This document shows, piece by piece, positions 14,622 through 18,209 of a stretch of DNA of 18,209 nt (position 1 is its first letter; the number at the start of each line of letters is the position of its first letter). A program made the translations under genes and the position numbers. Source of the DNA: UBA7887 sp964408735 (lineage in GTDB: Bacteria; Pseudomonadota; Alphaproteobacteria; UBA7887). Where the stretch lies: the NCBI GenBank assembly GCA_964408735.1, contig CAYPAX010000093.1, positions 1 to 18,209 on the forward strand, written 5' to 3'. The notes beneath the pieces were generated by a model. The model was not told where the DNA came from, did not search any database, and saw only the letters and a list, made by a program, of their open reading frames with translations.

Positions 14622-14749
14622 CTGACTAGGTGCAAAGAGGGGTCGCTCCGAGAATGTAGGTCCGTAATCCGTTGGCGGCAAAGACTTCCTGTGGTTGGCA
14701 TTGTCTCGAAGTCATGCTCTACATGCCCGGACGAGCTCAGGAGTGAGAC

Positions 14750-17125
14750 ATGGTGAAGGCAGGCTGGCGCGGCAAGCGCGTATTCGGCGACGATACGGTC
14801 GTCGCCTATGCCCGCTGGCTGGTGCGCCGGCGCTGGCTGGTGGTGGGCCTGTCCATCGTGCTGGCGCTGGGCCTGGCCAGCGGTATGCGCTTCCTCAGCT
14901 TTTCGACCGATTACCGCGTTTTTTTCAGTGACAAGAACCCGCAGCTCACGGCATTCGAGGAGCTGCAAAACATCTACACCAAGGACGACAACCTGCTGAT
15001 CGCCATCAAGCCGGCCGAGGGCGACCTGTTCACGGCCGAGACCTTGACGGCACTGGCAGCGTTCACCGAGGCGGCATGGCAAACGCCGTTCTCGACGCGC
15101 GTCGATTCCCTGACCAACTTTCAGCACAGTGCTGCCGTTGGCGACGATATGTTCGTGGCGGACCTGGTCGATCCTGACGCCGGCCTGGACGCCAATGCCA
15201 TCGCCCGCATCAAAGCGCTGGCCCTTGCCGAGCCCCTGATCGTCGATCGCCTGATCAGCCGCGACGGGCGCACGACCGGCGTCAATATCACCCTGATGTT
15301 CCCGCAAGCCGACATGACGGAGGTGCCGGCCGCCATGGCGCATATTCGTGCGCTGGTGGCCGATTTTGCCGGGAAGCATCCCGACCTGCAGTTCGTGATC
15401 ACTGGCAATACCGCCCTCAGCAATGCTTTCGCCGAGCTCAGCCAGTCCGACATGGAAAGCCTGGTGCCGCTGATGTACGGCGCCTTGCTGATCGTCATGA
15501 TCGCCTTCCTGCGCTCGGCCGCCGGGACAGTCGGAACGGTGGTGGTGATCGGCCTCTCGGCGGCGGCGGCGATGGGGGTCGGCGGTTGGCTCGGCGTGGT
15601 GCTGACGCCGCCCTCGGTGACTGCACCGACGATCATCCTCACCGTGGCCGTCGCCGACTCGATCCATATCCTGTCGACAATGCTGAAGGAGATGCGGCTC
15701 GGGCGCGAGCGTCACGAGGCTATCGTCGAAGCCCTGCGGATCAACATGGACCCGGTGTTCCTGACCAGCCTGACCACGGCGATCGGCTTTGCCAGCTTGA
15801 ACTTTTCCGATGCACCGCCGTTCCGCGATCTCGGCAATCTGACGGCTTACGGCGTGGTCGCGGCCTGGTTCTTTTCGGTAACGCTGCTGCCGGCATTGAT
15901 GGCGCTTCTGCCTGGCGGCAGCCGCGCCCGCGAGGCCAAGGGGCCGGATGTGCTGGAGCGGGCCATGGTGGCGCTGGCCGAATTCGTCATCGCCCGACGC
16001 AAACCGCTCATGTGGAGCACCACGGCCGTGATCGTGGCGCTGGCGGCGATGATCCCGCGCATCGACCTGAACGATGCCTTCATCGACTATTTCGACCGCG
16101 GTGTGCCGTTCCGCGACAACACCGATTTCGTCATGGAGAATCTCACCGGAATCTACCAGCTGCACTATTCGCTTCCGGCCGGCGATACCGGTGCCGTGGC
16201 CGAGCCTGCCTTTCTGGAGCATGTCGATGCCTTTGCCGCTTGGTACAGGGAGCAGCCGGGGGTGATGCACGTGAACAGCATCAATGCCATCATGCGGCGC
16301 TTGAACCGCAATTTGCACGGCGACGACCCTGCCTATTACGCCCTGCCGGATGACCGGCAATTGTCGGCGCAATATCTTCTGTTGTACGAATTGTCCCTGC
16401 CCTATGGGCTCGATCTCAACAACCAGATCAATGTGGACAAGTCTGCGACCCGCGTCGTGGTGACCACGGAGAACATGACGACACGCGAATCGCGCGATCT
16501 CGCGGCCCGCGCAGCGGCATGGCTGGGCGAGAACTTTCCCAGCGCCGCCGATGCGGAGGCAACCGGCCCCGTGGTCATGTTCTCCTATCTGTCCGAGCGC
16601 AATATCAACAGCATGATCCTCGGAACGATCCTGGCCATTCTGCTGATTTCGACATCCCTGATCCTGGCCTTGCGCGACCTGCGCCATGGCCTGGTCAGCC
16701 TGTTCCCGAACACCGTGCCGGCGGTCATGGCTTTTGGCATTTGGGGCATTCTGGTCGGCGAGATCGGCGTTGCCGCCTCGGTGCTCGGCGCTGCCAGCCT
16801 TGGCATCATCGTCGATGACACCGTGCATTTTCTGAGCAAATATCTGCGGGCGCGAAGAGAGCAGGGCCTATCGGCGGAAGATGCCGTGCGCTATGCCTTT
16901 GCTACGGTCGGCGTCGCCCTGACGGTCACGTCCGTGGTGCTGGTAGGCGGGTTTTCCGTGCTTTCGCTGTCGAATTTCCTGCCCAACGAGGTCATGGGCG
17001 AGATGATGGCGGTCACCATCACCTGTGCCCTGCTCGCCGATTTCCTGCTGCTGCCGCCACTCCTGATCGCTATGGACGCCGGCAAGAATGGCGCGGCTAC
17101 TGCCAACACTCGATCAGAACCGTAA
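14750..17125 (+). CDS. RND superfamily exporter, MMPL/COG1033 type
   Basis: A 791-residue inner-membrane protein with the two-fold RND architecture. TM1 is about residues 28-49, followed by a large periplasmic domain (about 50-235). A bundle of five membrane segments (about 239-385) carries Asp303 in AVADSIHIL. TM7 is about 417-440, followed by a second periplasmic domain (to about 618) and a final bundle (about 620-778) with Asp689-Asp690 in IIVDDTVHF. The buried aspartates are the expected proton-relay residues. COG1033-type members are linked to export of lipids, hopanoids or other hydrophobic molecules, but no substrate can be assigned here. AGGAG lies six bases before the ATG. No membrane-fusion or outer-membrane partner is adjacent. 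The 3' end overlaps the convergent protease gene by 29 bases. Confidence 0.93.
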   Translation: MVKAGWRGKRVFGDDTVVAYARWLVRRRWLVVGLSIVLALGLASGMRFLSFSTDYRVFFSDKNPQLTAFEELQNIYTKDDNLLIAIKPAEGDLFTAETLTALAAFTEAAWQTPFSTRVDSLTNFQHSAAVGDDMFVADLVDPDAGLDANAIARIKALALAEPLIVDRLISRDGRTTGVNITLMFPQADMTEVPAAMAHIRALVADFAGKHPDLQFVITGNTALSNAFAELSQSDMESLVPLMYGALLIVMIAFLRSAAGTVGTVVVIGLSAAAAMGVGGWLGVVLTPPSVTAPTIILTVAVADSIHILSTMLKEMRLGRERHEAIVEALRINMDPVFLTSLTTAIGFASLNFSDAPPFRDLGNLTAYGVVAAWFFSVTLLPALMALLPGGSRAREAKGPDVLERAMVALAEFVIARRKPLMWSTTAVIVALAAMIPRIDLNDAFIDYFDRGVPFRDNTDFVMENLTGIYQLHYSLPAGDTGAVAEPAFLEHVDAFAAWYREQPGVMHVNSINAIMRRLNRNLHGDDPAYYALPDDRQLSAQYLLLYELSLPYGLDLNNQINVDKSATRVVVTTENMTTRESRDLAARAAAWLGENFPSAADAEATGPVVMFSYLSERNINSMILGTILAILLISTSLILALRDLRHGLVSLFPNTVPAVMAFGIWGILVGEIGVAASVLGAASLGIIVDDTVHFLSKYLRARREQGLSAEDAVRYAFATVGVALTVTSVVLVGGFSVLSLSNFLPNEVMGEMMAVTITCALLADFLLLPPLLIAMDAGKNGAATANTRSEP

Positions 17126-18104
17126 AGCGTGATGCGGCCGCGGCAATGGCGGCAATCGAATTCGTGCCGCCGCCCGCGTTTTGCACACCGATGCCGTGGC
17201 TGCGAAGGAAGCTCCGCGTCGGATCGCCGCGAACCGCGAAGTTTATGTTCTGGGGGATGTCGCCGATAATGTTGGCAACCTTGAGGGCATTGATTTTCGA
17301 TATCACCACGCCGATCACTGCACCGCTGCGGTCAAGCAAGGGGGCGCCGCTGTTACCGGGTTGCACGGGCGCCGTGTGCTGAACGATGCGATTGTCGTTT
17401 TGCGGTCCGGCAAGACCGCTGACGATACCGGTGGTGACGTTCGCGCCATAGGCTAGCAGGCCTTGCAGGGGGTAGCCGAACACCACCACCTCCGTGCCGA
17501 GCGCGATATCGTTGCCTGAGCGGAAGCGGGCCGTGGCGACGGTCGTACCTTCGACCGAAAGCAGCGCCAGGTCGAGGCCACCATCTTGCGCCGTCACGCG
17601 GCCGTAGCCGCTGGCCGCACCTTGCAAGGTTAGGCTGTTGCAGCCGGCGATGCCATGATTGCTGGTCAGGATGCGGCCGTCGGCGACCACTATCCCTGTG
17701 CCCGTCCGCGCTGGCCTGGTGGCACGCGGCTCGGCACCGCCCGGCGCCGGCTGCGCCCCGGCACCGCGCCATTCACTGATACGCCGTTGCACGCGCACGA
17801 ATTGCGATGCGCGAAGTGTTGTGCCGATCGTGTTTCGTTGCTCCTCTGCCGCGGTGATCCCGGCATCCGCGGCCACGACGAGCCAAAAATAGGCCTCTTC
17901 CAGGTTGCGCGCCACGCCTGTGCCGCTCGCATAGCGCTGTCCAAGGGCATATTGCGCGCTGGCATCGCCTGCGGATGCGCGGCTGAGCAAGGCCGCGATG
18001 TCGCCCGAATCGGTCCCTTGTGCGGATGCGGCGCTGACGCCGTACGCCGCCGCAACGATGGCCAGGGTCAAAAACAACCGAATGATCAAAGCGGTACCGT
18101 CCAT
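17097..18104 (-). CDS. exported Sel1-repeat plus trypsin-like serine protease
   Basis: A 335-residue secreted protein. A signal peptide covers residues 1-28 (hydrophobic core, ASA before Gln29). Residues about 37-100 form Sel1-like repeats (ASAQYALGQRYASGTGV, then EEAYFWLVVAADAG), usually protein-binding. The rest is a chymotrypsin-fold protease with a complete triad: His150 in LTSNHGIAGC, Asp178 in GLDLALLS and Ser252 in PGNSGAPLLD. There is no C-terminal PDZ domain, unlike DegP. Cys155 and Cys333 could form a disulfide in the periplasm. The ATG at 18104 is preferred over an upstream start at 18203 because it puts the signal peptide at the N-terminus; the ribosome-binding site is weak. It is convergent with the RND exporter. 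Confidence 0.88.
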   Translation of the reverse strand: MDGTALIIRLFLTLAIVAAAYGVSAASAQGTDSGDIAALLSRASAGDASAQYALGQRYASGTGVARNLEEAYFWLVVAADAGITAAEEQRNTIGTTLRASQFVRVQRRISEWRGAGAQPAPGGAEPRATRPARTGTGIVVADGRILTSNHGIAGCNSLTLQGAASGYGRVTAQDGGLDLALLSVEGTTVATARFRSGNDIALGTEVVVFGYPLQGLLAYGANVTTGIVSGLAGPQNDNRIVQHTAPVQPGNSGAPLLDRSGAVIGVVISKINALKVANIIGDIPQNINFAVRGDPTRSFLRSHGIGVQNAGGGTNSIAAIAAAASRFTVLIECWQ

Positions 18105-18162
18105 TTCTGAGCTTTTTTGCGGCGATAGTGCGTATGCACCATGACGAATGTCGTGATATCCG

Positions 18163-18193
18163 ATTATATGAGGTTGTAGCGGCAGAGATCCAA
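18163..18193 (-). promoter_or_regulatory. candidate promoter of the Sel1/serine protease gene
   Basis: The minus strand carries a perfect -10 hexamer TATAAT at 18168-18163. A -35 is poor: TGGATC with an 18-base spacer or TTGGAT with 19. A transcript would start near 18156, giving a leader of about 50 bases before the ATG at 18104. That position also supports the shorter protein start, because the upstream in-frame ATG at 18203 would lie outside the transcript. Confidence 0.42.
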
Positions 18194-18209
18194 AGCGCCG
18201 CATTAAGAA

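Noticed and set aside
14609..16828. Very long minus-strand open frame (about 740 codons) opposite the RND exporter
   Set aside because: Its translation is low-complexity His/Arg/Gln/Gly-rich, typical of a reverse-frame shadow, and it lies opposite a clear twelve-segment membrane protein.
18105..18203. Upstream start for the Sel1/serine protease
   Set aside because: It would add 33 polar residues before a clear signal peptide and would lie upstream of the predicted transcription start.

Overview
The window is GC-rich, densely coded bacterial chromosome with strongly GC-biased third codon positions. The coaD - cyclophilin - queA - tgt operon is an arrangement familiar from Alphaproteobacteria. 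Together with the Phd/VapC module, a c-type haem protein and a chemoreceptor, it suggests a free-living, motile, Gram-negative alphaproteobacterium. I cannot name genus or species from the sequence alone. I saw no tRNA, rRNA, CRISPR array, insertion sequence or prophage.

Layout. (1) 100-3708, minus strand: a tight four-gene catabolic operon, transcribed SDR dehydrogenase -> DapA-superfamily lyase -> acylating acetaldehyde dehydrogenase -> 4-hydroxy-2-oxovalerate aldolase. The last two form the classic channelling pair ending aromatic meta-cleavage and related pathways (4-hydroxy-2-oxoacid -> pyruvate + aldehyde -> acyl-CoA). The usual 2-hydroxypentadienoate hydratase is absent here, and a DapA-like enzyme with a changed active site sits in its place. 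(2) 3709-4113: a 405-base divergent control region, locally AT-rich, with a consensus TATAAT inside an inverted repeat. (3) 4114-6834: a methyl-accepting chemotaxis protein whose sensor region is three tandem CHASE3-type domains, closed by a strong C(UUCG)G terminator. (4) 6930-9005: a SAM-dependent methyltransferase, a Phd/VapC toxin-antitoxin pair with an AT-rich operator-like repeat region, and a periplasmic Tll0287-like (DUF3365) c-type haem protein. (5) 9143-12383: the housekeeping operon coaD, secreted cyclophilin, queA and tgt, for CoA synthesis, periplasmic folding and tRNA queuosine. (6) 12380-14621: a YcbL/GloB-like metallo-beta-lactamase-fold hydrolase, an NMT1/SsuA-like solute-binding-type protein with no signal peptide, and an unrecognised gene broken by a one-base frameshift. 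(7) 14750-18104: an RND/MMPL-family exporter convergent with a secreted Sel1-repeat plus trypsin-like serine protease; their 3' ends overlap by 29 bases.

The likely functional link is between (1) and (3): a catabolic operon and a chemoreceptor read divergently from one control region, which may couple taxis towards a compound with its breakdown (inference). The best leads for novelty are the triple-CHASE3 receptor, the hydratase-less aldolase cluster, the haem protein with a probable Cys/His-ligated haem, and the leaderless solute-binding protein. I found no clearly new multi-gene system such as a defence island.
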